A DNA stretch of 16,994 nt from Prevotellaceae bacterium UBA4336 (lineage in GTDB: Bacteria > Bacteroidota > Bacteroidia > Bacteroidales > Bacteroidaceae). Both the position numbers and the translations under genes were made by a program. Below the pieces are notes generated by a model, which worked only from the letters and a program-made list of their open reading frames with translations, searched no databases and was not told the origin of the DNA. The first letter of the stretch is position 1. Each line of letters begins with the position of its first letter. The stretch covers positions 1 through 16,994 of the forward strand of contig DGTM01000062.1 of NCBI GenBank assembly GCA_002394305.1, written 5' to 3'. This document shows, one piece after another, positions 8,055-16,042 of this stretch.

Positions 8055-8062
8055 TACCTTTG
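8055..8062 (+). promoter_or_regulatory. Promoter -7 element of the AspT/YidE-type transporter
   Basis: TACCTTTG matches the Bacteroidota -7 consensus and lies 32 nt before the ATG at 8095. No clear TTTG is seen at the -33 distance. Together with the element at 7942-7949 it makes 7895-8094 a divergent promoter region; nothing else is evident in that gap. Confidence 0.65.
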
Positions 8063-8094
8063 CCCCCGAATATTTACATAATACATCTTCGCGT

Positions 8095-9798
8095 ATGGAC
8101 TGGTTACAAGCCCTGTTTACATCAACCGACAGCGTGGCGCACATCGTGCTGCTCTATGCATTGGTCATTTCCGTAGGTATCGGCCTGGGCAGGCTCAAGG
8201 TGGGCGGCGTCTCGTTGGGCGTCACCTTTGTGCTCTTCGCCGGCATCCTGGCCGGTCACTTCGGCTTCACGGGCACTCTGGATGTGCTGACTTTCATCCA
8301 GGACTTCGGACTCATCCTCTTCGTCTATTGCATCGGCCTGCAGGTCGGGCCGGGCTTCTTCGAGAGCTTCAAGAAGGGGGGCGTGCAGCTGAACGTCATG
8401 GCGATGAGCATCGTGCTGCTCAACGTGCTCTGTTGTGTGGGGCTGTATTTCCTGGTCTTCTACGATGGCGGAGGCTCGGCGGCGTTCAATTCCCGCAATC
8501 TCGCCATGATGGTGGGTGTGCTCTGCGGAGCTGTGACCAACACGCCCGGCCTCGGTGCTGCCACGGAAGCCTGCAACCAGATATTCGGGGCCAATGCTCC
8601 GGCCATTGCCAACGGCTATGCCTGTGCCTATCCACTCGGCGTCATCGGCATCATCGGGGCAACGATAGCCATCCGTTTCCTCTGCCGCATCAGCCTGAAG
8701 GACGAGCAGAAGCAGATAGAGGAGGAGCAGGCTGCCAACCCGCATGCCACGCCGCACCGCATGACGCTCGTCGTGAAGAATGCCTATCTGGCAGGTCGCA
8801 CCATCCTGCAGGTCCGTCAGTTCCTGGGGCGCGACTTCGTGTGCAGCCGTATCCTGCAGAACGGGCATGTCAGCATCCCCAACCGCGACACTGTCATCAG
8901 CGAGGGCGACAAGATGTACATCACTTGTGCTCAGGACGATGCCGAGGCCATCCGCGTCTTCATCGGCCCGGAGGAGAACGTTGTATGGGAGGACCAGGAC
9001 GTGCCGATGGTCAGCAAGCACATCCTCGTCACACAGCCCTCGATGAACGGCAAGACGTTCGGACAGATGCACTTTAGCTCGGTCTATGGCGTCAACGTCA
9101 CGCGCATCCGCCGTGGCGACATGAACCTCTACGCCGACCGCAACCTGCGCATGCAGGTGGGCGACCGCATCGTGGTGGTCGGACCGGAGGATGCCGTCGA
9201 CCGTGTGGCACACAAGATGGGCAACAGCGTCAAGAAACTCGACCATCCCAACCTCGCTGCCATCTTCATCGGCATCTTCGTCGGCATCATCTTCGGTGCC
9301 ATCCCCATCGCCATTCCCGGTGTGCCAACGCCTGTCAAGCTCGGCCTGGCCGGAGGTCCGCTCATCGTGGCTATCCTCATCGGCCGCTTCGGCTACAAGG
9401 CTAAGCTCGTGGCCTACACCACGACGAGCGCCAACCTGATGCTTCGCGAGATAGGCCTTGCCCTGTTCCTCGCCAGCGTGGGCATCAAGGCCGGAGCCAG
9501 CTTTATGAGCACCGTCGTGGAGGGCGACGGACTGACCTACGTCTGGTGCGGCTTCCTCATCACCATCCTGCCCATCCTCGTCGTGGGCACCATAGCCCGC
9601 CTCTTCTACAAGATAAACTATTTCACGCTAATGGGTATGATAGCCGGCAGCACCACCGACCCGCCTGCCCTCGCTTTTGCCAATCAGACGGCCGCAAACG
9701 ATGCGCCCGCCGTGGGCTACAGCACCGTCTATCCCCTCAGCATGTTCCTGCGCATTCTCACGGCGCAGCTCATCATCCTGCTGCTCTGCGTCGTCTGA
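8095..9798 (+). CDS. AspT/YidE (AAE)-family membrane transporter
   Basis: The 567-residue inner-membrane protein has the layout of aspartate:alanine-exchanger family transporters (TC 2.A.81): about five hydrophobic segments at 17-200, a soluble middle with two TrkA-C-like (RCK_C) domains (about 220-295 and 301-375), and a second membrane half from about 385 to the C-terminus. The duplicated family motifs are both present: GAVTNTPGLGAATEA at 145-159 and AGSTTDPPALAFAN at 517-530. The family exchanges amino acids or dicarboxylates, or has unknown substrates, so the substrate here cannot be read from sequence. The RCK_C pair suggests ligand control. It is a single-gene unit with its own -7 element and terminator, divergent from mutA. 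The first ATG fits the short cytoplasmic N-terminus (MDWLQALF). Confidence 0.92.
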   Translation: MDWLQALFTSTDSVAHIVLLYALVISVGIGLGRLKVGGVSLGVTFVLFAGILAGHFGFTGTLDVLTFIQDFGLILFVYCIGLQVGPGFFESFKKGGVQLNVMAMSIVLLNVLCCVGLYFLVFYDGGGSAAFNSRNLAMMVGVLCGAVTNTPGLGAATEACNQIFGANAPAIANGYACAYPLGVIGIIGATIAIRFLCRISLKDEQKQIEEEQAANPHATPHRMTLVVKNAYLAGRTILQVRQFLGRDFVCSRILQNGHVSIPNRDTVISEGDKMYITCAQDDAEAIRVFIGPEENVVWEDQDVPMVSKHILVTQPSMNGKTFGQMHFSSVYGVNVTRIRRGDMNLYADRNLRMQVGDRIVVVGPEDAVDRVAHKMGNSVKKLDHPNLAAIFIGIFVGIIFGAIPIAIPGVPTPVKLGLAGGPLIVAILIGRFGYKAKLVAYTTTSANLMLREIGLALFLASVGIKAGASFMSTVVEGDGLTYVWCGFLITILPILVVGTIARLFYKINYFTLMGMIAGSTTDPPALAFANQTAANDAPAVGYSTVYPLSMFLRILTAQLIILLLCVV

Positions 9799-9816
9799 AG
9801 AAGGGGCACCCCGTCT

Positions 9817-9865
9817 GAACCCTCCGCGCTGACGTCTCAACCTGTCAGCACGGAGGGTTCTTTTT
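9817..9865 (+). terminator. Intrinsic terminator of the transporter gene
   Basis: GAACCCTCCG-c-GCTGAC pairs with GTCAGC-a-CGGAGGGTTC with one internal mismatch and a 10-nt loop, followed by TTTTT. It starts 18 nt after the stop codon. Confidence 0.92.
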
Positions 9866-9898
9866 CTCCGCGCAGAGGTCTCGCCATCACGGCACGCG

Positions 9899-10124
9899 CT
9901 TATTCCGGAAGAGCCTAAGTCTTATTTCGGAAGAGCCTAAGTCTTATTCCGGAAGAGCCTAAGTCTTATTTCGGAAGAGCCTAAGTCTTATTTCGGAAGA
10001 GCCTAGGTCTTATTCCGGAAGAGCCTAAGTCTTATTCCGGAAGAGCCTAAGTCTTATTCCGGAAGAGCCTAAGTCTTATTTCGGAAGAGCCTAAATCTTA
10101 TTTCGGAAGAGCCTAGGTCTTATT
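9899..10124. repeat. 22-bp tandem direct repeat array, ten full units
   Basis: Ten consecutive 22-bp units fill 9899-10118, followed by six bases of an eleventh. A unit reads CTTATT, C or T, CGGAAGAGCCTA, A or G, then GT. The only variation is C/T at position 7, A/G at position 20 and one A for G at position 21. In C-type units TTCCGGAA is a perfect palindrome, and unit junctions form TAAGTCTTA. There are no spacers, so it is not CRISPR. It contains TAA stops and a non-triplet period, so it is not coding. It occupies the convergent gap after the transporter terminator. Confidence 0.97.
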
Positions 10125-10259
10125 TTAGGGACAGCTTGTTGTGTCTGATTTCGCTCCGTTTTGTGGCCTTTCTTCCCTCACAGACAACACGTTCTTTTTG
10201 TCAGGGCGAAAATCGTTTGCAATAAGTCGGGCGTCGTGGCGACCTGCAAAGAAAATACG

Positions 10260-10267
10260 TAACTTTG
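10260..10267 (+). promoter_or_regulatory. Promoter -7 element of the regulator remnant
   Basis: TAACTTTG matches TAnnTTTG and lies 12 nt before the ATG of the truncated regulator frame. No TTTG is seen at the -33 distance. Its position suggests the remnant kept its original 5' end. Confidence 0.5.
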
Positions 10268-10279
10268 CAGTGAAAAAGA

Positions 10280-10450
10280 ATGCTAATACCAGAAAATTAT
10301 AGTGAGAAAGCCCCTGTGCGTTCGTTGGAGGCACTGGACAAAGACATAGAAGAGGTAGGGCTGGTCGTCATAGACGAAGTGAGGAATCTGCCAGCCTACG
10401 AAGAGCCGTTTGTCTCTCCGCATCTCGTCATTGAATCCCTTTTATCTTGA
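10280..10450 (+). pseudogene. N-terminal remnant of a probable AraC-type regulator
   Basis: A 56-residue frame begins MLIPENYSEKAPVRSLEALD and continues through VGLVVIDEVRNLP to EEPFVSPHLVI before ending ESLLS-stop. The pattern (a sensor-domain start, then PFVSPHxVI, normally followed by a SLN-like strand) resembles the first residues of Bacteroidales AraC-family regulators, which run to roughly 280-300 residues with a C-terminal helix-turn-helix. Here everything after about residue 51 is gone, and the frame runs into the 3' end of the convergent sulfatase gene, overlapping it by 9 nt. The breakpoint therefore lies near 10430-10441. The family call comes from remembered sequence patterns and is uncertain; a genuine small protein is the alternative. 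Confidence 0.45.
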
Positions 10451-12025
10451 AATGGGGGAAGTGTAGACCGACCCCTTCGTGCGTTCCTGCTCGATGTACG
10501 ACTGCAGCCTGAACACCACGTCCGGGTGCGTCAGGGCAACGTTCTCCTGCTCGTAGGGCTTCTGCATGTCGTAGAGCTGAGGCCTTGGCGAATAGCCGCT
10601 CTCCATGTTGGGACCTGCGATGACGGCCGGACCCTTGCTCGGCGAGATGTACTTCCACTCGCGGGTACGGACCGAGAGGGTGTGGTTGGCAGCCTGCTCC
10701 AGCACGTACTGGCGGTCGTTGCGGTTCTCCCCGAGGAGCGTGCCCAGGAAGTTCTTGCTGTCCGTCGCACCGCCCCTCGGGATGCGGGCGCCAACGAGGG
10801 CGCTCAGCGAAGCCAGCCAGTCAATCTGCGACATCAGGGCGTCCGACTCCCCGCCCGCTTCGATCCGCTTCGGCCACGACACGATGGCAGGCACCACCGT
10901 GCCGCCCTCGAAGGTGCTGTACTTGCCCGAACGGAACGGACCGGCAGGCTGATGGTCGCCCAGCAGTTCCACGGCACGGTCCTGATAGCCGTCGTCGACC
11001 ACCGGACCGTTGTCGCTGCTCAGGATGATGAGCGTGTTCTGCCTCAGTTCCAGACGTTCCAATTCGCTGATGACCTGTCCCACCGTCCAGTCGAACTGCG
11101 CGATGGCATCGCCACGGAAGCCCATCGGGTTCTTCCCCCGGAAACGTTCGTGCGGGAAGCGCGGCACATGCACGTCGTTCGTAGCCAGGTACATGAAGAA
11201 AGGCTCCTGCTGGTGCTTCCGGATGAAGCCGACGGCGTGGGCGGCGATGCTGTCGGCTATGTTCTCGTCCTTCCACAGCGCTTTGCCGCCGCCCTTCATG
11301 TAGCCGATGCGCCCGATGCCGTTCACGATGCTCTGGTTGTGCCCGTGGCTGGCCTTCAGGTTAAAGAGGAGCTCGGGATTGTCCTTGCCCGTCGGCTCGC
11401 CCGGGAAGTTCGCCTCGTAGCTCACCTCAATGGGGGCCGACGCATCGTAGTTCGCCACATGGCCCTGTTCGATGAAGACGCAGGGCGTGCGGTCGGCAGT
11501 GGCTGCCATGACGTAGTGGTAGTCGAACCCGATGTCGCCCAGGTGCATGGGCAGCTGTGCGTTCCAGTCCTGCTCGCCGTCCCTGTCGCCCATGCCCAGG
11601 TGCCACTTGCCGATGGCTGCCGTGGCGTAGCCCGCGTTCTTGAAAGCATCGGCCATCGTGAACTGCTCGGGGCGGATTATCATCCCCGCGTTGCCCCGCG
11701 CGATGTCCGTCCCCGCATGGCGGAAGGCGTATTCGCCCGTCAGCAGGCCGTACCGCGAAGGCGTACTTGTGGCAGCAATCGCATGGACGTTGGTCAGGCG
11801 GATGCCGCTTCGGGCCAAGGCGTTGACGTTCGGCGTCTGCACACGCGTTGCCCCGAAGCACTCCAGGTCGCCGTAGCCAAGGTCATCGGCGTAGATGACG
11901 ATTACATTGGGCTGCGGGCGATTATCAACAGAGGCGTTCCCCTTCTTAGTCTTCGCACAGGCGGGAACGACGGGCAGCAAGGCCGAGGCCAGCGTGCCGT
12001 AGTAAAAAAGGTGATCTCGTTTCAT
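10442..12025 (-). CDS. Sulfatase, S-type (serine at the formylglycine position), exported
   Basis: The 527-residue protein hydrolyses sulfate esters, probably on a glycan. Metal-site motifs are YADDLGYGD (Asp47, Asp48), KWHLG (Lys140, His142), NDVHVP (His286) and SSDNG (Asp338, Asn339). The modification motif S87-T-P-S-R91 has serine where many sulfatases have cysteine, so activity would need an anaerobic radical-SAM maturase able to use serine. The N-terminus MKRDHLFYYG with a hydrophobic stretch ending PVVPAC resembles a signal peptide, possibly of a lipoprotein, although Pro sits in the lipobox. The frame is open to an ATG at 12088 inside araB, but the signal-like start at 12025 fits better. 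It begins 23 nt after araB, so it is probably the last gene of the ara operon. Substrate is not readable here. Confidence 0.92.
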   Translation of the reverse strand: MKRDHLFYYGTLASALLPVVPACAKTKKGNASVDNRPQPNVIVIYADDLGYGDLECFGATRVQTPNVNALARSGIRLTNVHAIAATSTPSRYGLLTGEYAFRHAGTDIARGNAGMIIRPEQFTMADAFKNAGYATAAIGKWHLGMGDRDGEQDWNAQLPMHLGDIGFDYHYVMAATADRTPCVFIEQGHVANYDASAPIEVSYEANFPGEPTGKDNPELLFNLKASHGHNQSIVNGIGRIGYMKGGGKALWKDENIADSIAAHAVGFIRKHQQEPFFMYLATNDVHVPRFPHERFRGKNPMGFRGDAIAQFDWTVGQVISELERLELRQNTLIILSSDNGPVVDDGYQDRAVELLGDHQPAGPFRSGKYSTFEGGTVVPAIVSWPKRIEAGGESDALMSQIDWLASLSALVGARIPRGGATDSKNFLGTLLGENRNDRQYVLEQAANHTLSVRTREWKYISPSKGPAVIAGPNMESGYSPRPQLYDMQKPYEQENVALTHPDVVFRLQSYIEQERTKGSVYTSPISR

Positions 12026-12048
12026 GTCCTGTGTGTGTGGCAGTGGAG

Positions 12049-13635
12049 CTATTTCAGGCGGGCTGCAGCCTCCTCTATGGGCAGGCATCTCTTGTAGTTC
12101 TCTATGTAACGCTCGAACCCGGAGATTTCCTCGGCGGTGGGAGCGACGGAGGTGCCGGTGTTGCCGGCAAAGACGACGTCCTCGAGATAGTCGGCCAGGC
12201 TCTCTCCTCTATTCTTGATGAGGTATCCGGCCAAAAGCGCAATGCCCCAGGCACCGCCTTCGCCTGCCGTCTCCATCACGGAGATGGGCGAGCCGAGAGC
12301 CGCAGCCAGCATGCGCTGACCCACGCCCGCTGTCTTGAAGTAGCCGCCGTGGCCGGTGATGCGGTCCACTTTGACGTTCTCCTCCTTCAGCAGGATGTCG
12401 TTCCCTATCTTCAGCACACCGATGGCTCCATAGAGCTGCGTACGCATCAGGTTGGCCAGGTTGAACTTGTCCGTGGCAGAGCGGACGAAGAGCGGACGCC
12501 CCTCCGACAACCCCGTCACAGGCTCGCCGCTGACATAGTTATATGCCATCAGTCCGCCGCAATCGGCATCCCCTTCGAGGGCTTTGTTGAAGAGCTTCCG
12601 GTAGATTTCGCCCATGTCGACAGGCACACCCAGCATCTCCTGGAACTCCCTGAAGATGCCCACCCAGGCGTTGATGTCGGAGGTGCAGTTGTTGCAGTGC
12701 ACCATTGCGACCAGCGAGCCGTCGGGGGTGGTGACGATGTCGATGGGCTCGTAGGGCTTGCTGAGCGGTTTCTCGAGCACAATCATCGAGAAGGAGGAGG
12801 TGCCGGCAGAGACATTGCCTGTGCGCTGCTTCACGGCGTTCGTGGCAACCATGCCCGTTCCGGCGTCACCTTCGGGAGGGCACAGGGGGATGCCTGCCTT
12901 CAGGTGGCCGCTCACGTCGAGCCGCTTTGCACCTTCTGGCGTCAGGTGGCCGGCGTTCTCTCCGGCACAGAGGGACTTGGGCAGGATGTCGAGAAGCTTC
13001 CACGAAAAGCCCTTGGGGGCAATGAGCTGGTCGAACTTCCTGACCATCTCGGCATCGTAGGTCTTCGTGGCTGGGTCGACGGGTATCATGCCCGAAGCGT
13101 CTCCCACGCCCAGCACGAACTCGCCCGTCAGCTGCCAATGAACGTAGCCCGCCAGTGTGGTCAGAAATTTCGTTTCTGACACATGCTCCTCCCCATCGAG
13201 GATGCACTGGTAGAGGTGGCTGATGCTCCAGCGCAGCGGTATGTTGTAGTTGAAGAGGCTGGAGAGCTCGGCAGCAGCTTTTCCCGTGTTCGTGTTGCGC
13301 CAGGTGCGGAAGGGCACCAGCAGCTTCTGCTTCTCGTCGAAAGCCATGTAGCCGTGCATCATGGCCGAGAAACCGATGGCTGCCAGCGTCTCTATCTCGC
13401 AACCGTACTGCCGCTGCACGTCCTTGCGGAGGTCGGCATAGCAGTCTTGCAGGCCGCTCCAGATGAGGTCAAGGGGGTAGGTCCACAGCCCGTCGGCCAG
13501 CTCGTTCTCCCACTCGAAGGCACCTTGTGCAATGGGCTTGTTGTGCTCGTCAATCAGCACAGCCTTGATGCGGGTGGAGCCAAACTCGATGCCGAGGATG
13601 GCTCTGCCGCTTTCTATCGTCTGTCTTGCTGTCAT
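12049..13635 (-). CDS. araB: FGGY-family carbohydrate kinase, probable L-ribulokinase
   Basis: The 528-residue cytoplasmic kinase would phosphorylate L-ribulose to L-ribulose 5-phosphate. The N-terminal phosphate-binding motif GIEFGSTRIKAVLID is at 15-29, the probable catalytic Asp257 is in PEGDAGTGM, and the C-terminal nucleotide-site motifs are GHGGYFKT (428-435) and ETAGEGGAWG (455-464). The call of ribulokinase over xylulokinase rests mainly on context: it starts 1 nt after the araA stop codon and lies between araA and the sulfatase in the same operon. Translation is probably coupled to araA. From the sequence alone another pentulose kinase of this family would be possible. Confidence 0.88.
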   Translation of the reverse strand: MTARQTIESGRAILGIEFGSTRIKAVLIDEHNKPIAQGAFEWENELADGLWTYPLDLIWSGLQDCYADLRKDVQRQYGCEIETLAAIGFSAMMHGYMAFDEKQKLLVPFRTWRNTNTGKAAAELSSLFNYNIPLRWSISHLYQCILDGEEHVSETKFLTTLAGYVHWQLTGEFVLGVGDASGMIPVDPATKTYDAEMVRKFDQLIAPKGFSWKLLDILPKSLCAGENAGHLTPEGAKRLDVSGHLKAGIPLCPPEGDAGTGMVATNAVKQRTGNVSAGTSSFSMIVLEKPLSKPYEPIDIVTTPDGSLVAMVHCNNCTSDINAWVGIFREFQEMLGVPVDMGEIYRKLFNKALEGDADCGGLMAYNYVSGEPVTGLSEGRPLFVRSATDKFNLANLMRTQLYGAIGVLKIGNDILLKEENVKVDRITGHGGYFKTAGVGQRMLAAALGSPISVMETAGEGGAWGIALLAGYLIKNRGESLADYLEDVVFAGNTGTSVAPTAEEISGFERYIENYKRCLPIEEAAARLK

Positions 13636-13636
13636 G

Positions 13637-15175
13637 TCACTTCAACGCTTTGTTCAACATATAGTACACCTCACCGTTGCGGAGCGTCTGCTTGAAGTCG
13701 GAGATGTTCGTGTCCTTGTTGATTCTCACGTATTCGATGCCTGTCATCTCTGCGAAGTCTTCCCAGTAGTCTTCCGTGATGTCGTAGGAGAAGGCACTGT
13801 GATGTGTGCCGCCGGCAAGGATCCAGGCTGCGGCACCTATCTCGAACGTGGGCTGCGGAATCCAGAGGGCACTTGCAACGGGCAGCTTGGGCATGGGCTT
13901 TGGCTCGATGCACTCTACCTCCTGAGAGACGAGGCGGAAGCGGTTGCCGAGGTCCACGATGGTTGCCTTGATGCCGCGGCCGGTCTTCGACGTGAAGACA
14001 AGGCGGGCGGTCTGTTGCTTGCGGATGCCGATGCCGAGGAAGTGAACCTCCAGCTTGGGCTTGTCGGAGGCAATGAGAGGGCATATCTCGAGCATGTGGC
14101 TCTGCAGGCACGACGAGCGGTCGCCTGCGAAGTTCAGGGTGTAGTCTTCGAGGAAGGAGCATCCCGTCGGCATTCCTTTCTGGATGACCCAAAGTGTCCG
14201 GAAGAGGCAGGCTGTCTTCCAGTCGCCTTCAGCGCCGAAGCCGTAGCCTTCCTGCATCAGGCGTTGCGATGCGAGGCCTGGTATCTGGTCGAAGCCGCAG
14301 AAGTCCGGAGCATCTACGTCGGCGTCCCCCAGGTCGTCGAAGTTCGTGGTGAAGGCCGTGGCTCCTTCGTCCTTCAGGACACGGCGCAGGGCTATCTCTG
14401 CCTTGGCGCTGTTCCTCACCTTCTCCCAATAGACCTCTTCGCCACTCTCGTCAATCTTGATGGTGTAGAGGCTCTTATATTCCTCGACGAGAGCATCTGC
14501 CTCGGCATCTGTCACCTTCTTGTAGTATTCCATCAGAGAGGATACGGGGTAGTAGTCTACGTGGTAGCCCAGACGCTGCTCGAACTCCACGCGGTCGCCA
14601 TCGGTCACGGCCACATTGTTCATGTTCATGCCGAACATCAGGCAGCGCACGCTCTTGGCATCGGCCATGCCGACTGCCACGCGGCTCCACACGGCTATCT
14701 TCTTCTGCACCTCTTCTTCCTTCCAGTATCCGCAGACTACCTTGCGGGCAATGCGCATGCGGGTGCAGATGTGTCCGAACTCGATGTCGCCGTGAGCGCT
14801 TTGGTTCAGGTTCATGAAGTCCATGTCTATCTCGCCCCAGGGAATCTCTGCGTTGTACTGTGTGTGGAAGTGAAGCAGGGGCTTCTGCAGTTGCTGCAGA
14901 CCCTTGATCCACATCTTGGCAGGCGAGAAGGTGTGCATCCAGGTGATGATGCCCACGCACTTCTCGTCGTTGTTGGCTGCAAGCATCACCTGCTCGACTT
15001 CCCTCGAGCTGTTGGCTGTGCCCTTGTAAACAATCCTTACGGGAATGTTGCCGCTGGCGTTGAGGCCATCGACCATCTCCTTTGAGTGTCCGTCTACTGC
15101 GACCACTGCGTCGCCTCCGTAGAGCAACTGTGCGCCAGTCACCCACCAAATCTCATAGTTCTCAAATGCATTCAT
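13637..15175 (-). CDS. araA: L-arabinose isomerase
   Basis: The 512-residue enzyme converts L-arabinose to L-ribulose in the cytoplasm using a divalent metal. The four metal ligands of the family are all present: Glu316 (GAEGDW), Glu343 (SFLEDY), His360 (QSHMLE) and the His458-His459 pair (GGTHHSAFS). The N-terminus (EIWWVTGAQLLYG) and the THTF-like element TWMHTFSPAKMWI at 78-90 are also typical, and length is close to the 500 residues of the E. coli enzyme. It begins 34 nt after the araD stop and ends 1 nt before the araB start, so it is the middle gene of the operon. No abnormality is seen. Confidence 0.97.
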   Translation of the reverse strand: MNAFENYEIWWVTGAQLLYGGDAVVAVDGHSKEMVDGLNASGNIPVRIVYKGTANSSREVEQVMLAANNDEKCVGIITWMHTFSPAKMWIKGLQQLQKPLLHFHTQYNAEIPWGEIDMDFMNLNQSAHGDIEFGHICTRMRIARKVVCGYWKEEEVQKKIAVWSRVAVGMADAKSVRCLMFGMNMNNVAVTDGDRVEFEQRLGYHVDYYPVSSLMEYYKKVTDAEADALVEEYKSLYTIKIDESGEEVYWEKVRNSAKAEIALRRVLKDEGATAFTTNFDDLGDADVDAPDFCGFDQIPGLASQRLMQEGYGFGAEGDWKTACLFRTLWVIQKGMPTGCSFLEDYTLNFAGDRSSCLQSHMLEICPLIASDKPKLEVHFLGIGIRKQQTARLVFTSKTGRGIKATIVDLGNRFRLVSQEVECIEPKPMPKLPVASALWIPQPTFEIGAAAWILAGGTHHSAFSYDITEDYWEDFAEMTGIEYVRINKDTNISDFKQTLRNGEVYYMLNKALK

Positions 15176-15209
15176 AGTTTTTAAGGTTTTTAGTTGTTAT
15201 GTTTGTTTT

Positions 15210-15920
15210 TCAGTACTGCTGTCCCTTCTGTCCGTAGTAGGCGTTCGGGCCGTGCTTTCTCTGATAGTGTTTCTCCACTAGGAGGGGATTCATCCTGGTC
15301 TGCGGATTGAGCGTCAGCGAGACGAACGCCATCTTGGCACATTCTTCCATCACTTTTGCGTTATGGACCGCATTGTCCGGACTTGTCCCCCACGCGAAGG
15401 GCCCGTGGTTCCTCACCAGCGCGGCAGGCGTGTGGTCGGGGTTGAGCTTGCGGATGTTCAGCACCTCGTCGACGATGACGTTGCCTGTCTCCAGCTCGTA
15501 TTGTCCCGTTACTTCTGCCTCCGTCATGTCGCGTGTGCAGGGAATGTCCTTGTAGAAGTAGTCCGCATGAGTCGTGCCGATGTTGGGGATATCCCTGCCC
15601 GCCTGGGCAAAGGCGGTTGCATAGGTGGAGTGCGTATGGACGACACCCAGGATGTTGGGGAACGCCTTGTAGAGGACGAGGTGTGTGGGTGTGTCGCTGC
15701 TTGGATTGAGGCTACCTTCCACAACCTTGCCCGTCTCCAGGTCAACCACCACCATGTCTCCTGGCTTCATCTCGTCGTAGCTCACGCCGGACGGCTTGAT
15801 GACAACCAACCCCTGCTTCCTGTCGATGCCGGACACGTTGCCCCAGGTGAAGATGACGAGTCCTTGCCTGACGAGGTCGAGGTTCGCCTTGAATACTTTC
15901 TGCCTTAAATCTTCTAACAT
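15210..15920 (-). CDS. araD: L-ribulose-5-phosphate 4-epimerase
   Basis: The 236-residue class II aldolase-fold enzyme converts L-ribulose 5-phosphate to D-xylulose 5-phosphate, feeding the pentose phosphate pathway. Zinc ligands are His95 and His97 (VVHTHSTYAT) and His172 (RNHGPFAWG), and Asp76 is in the SSDTPTH segment. Phosphate and substrate motifs TWGNVSG (25-31) and KPSG (42-45) are intact, as is the C-terminal KHGPNAYYGQ. It is the first gene of the operon, with a leader of about 30 nt from the promoter at 15960-15991. Fuculose-phosphate aldolases share the fold, but the residues and the araA/araB neighbours favour AraD. Confidence 0.96.
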   Translation of the reverse strand: MLEDLRQKVFKANLDLVRQGLVIFTWGNVSGIDRKQGLVVIKPSGVSYDEMKPGDMVVVDLETGKVVEGSLNPSSDTPTHLVLYKAFPNILGVVHTHSTYATAFAQAGRDIPNIGTTHADYFYKDIPCTRDMTEAEVTGQYELETGNVIVDEVLNIRKLNPDHTPAALVRNHGPFAWGTSPDNAVHNAKVMEECAKMAFVSLTLNPQTRMNPLLVEKHYQRKHGPNAYYGQKGQQY

Positions 15921-15959
15921 ATAACTGCTTATTAAGCATGAAACTTCACGACTCTGCTA

Positions 15960-15991
15960 CAAATTTAGCTTATTTTTGAACACGAAACAAA
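15960..15991 (-). promoter_or_regulatory. Promoter of the araD-araA-araB-sulfatase operon
   Basis: On the minus strand a TTTG (-33 element, plus-strand 15988-15991) is followed after 20 nt by TAAATTTG (-7 element, 15960-15967). This matches the Bacteroidota two-part promoter in both sequence and spacing and is the best promoter in the window. I see no certain operator for an arabinose repressor beside it. Confidence 0.8.
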
Positions 15992-16042
15992 AATATGGCA
16001 GAAAAAATTGAAGATAGTAGCTTGTTTTTCAAAGGGAACCTC

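Noticed and set aside
7895..8094. Cobalamin riboswitch upstream of mutA
   Set aside because: The leader after the -7 element is only about 40 nt and AT-rich, too short for a cobalamin aptamer, and no B12-box-like sequence was seen.
8122..9246. Minus-strand open frame of 374 codons opposite the transporter
   Set aside because: Antisense shadow; the plus strand encodes the duplicated AAE-family motifs and membrane segments, and has a promoter and a terminator.
9899..10124. CRISPR array
   Set aside because: The 22-bp units are directly adjacent with no unique spacers and no cas genes are present.
10135..10195. Weak inverted repeat (TGTTGTGTCTG ... CAGACAACACG)
   Set aside because: Pairing needs a two-base bulge across a long loop and no T-run follows, so I could not support it as a terminator.
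10125..10334. Minus-strand open frame of 69 codons in the convergent gap
   Set aside because: No homology-like features, it overlaps the regulator remnant and its promoter, and it has no promoter of its own.
10526..12097. Plus-strand open frame of 523 codons opposite the sulfatase
   Set aside because: Antisense shadow; sulfatase metal and modification motifs are on the minus strand.
13532..15085. Plus-strand open frame of 517 codons opposite araA
   Set aside because: Antisense shadow of L-arabinose isomerase, in which all four metal ligands are seen on the minus strand.
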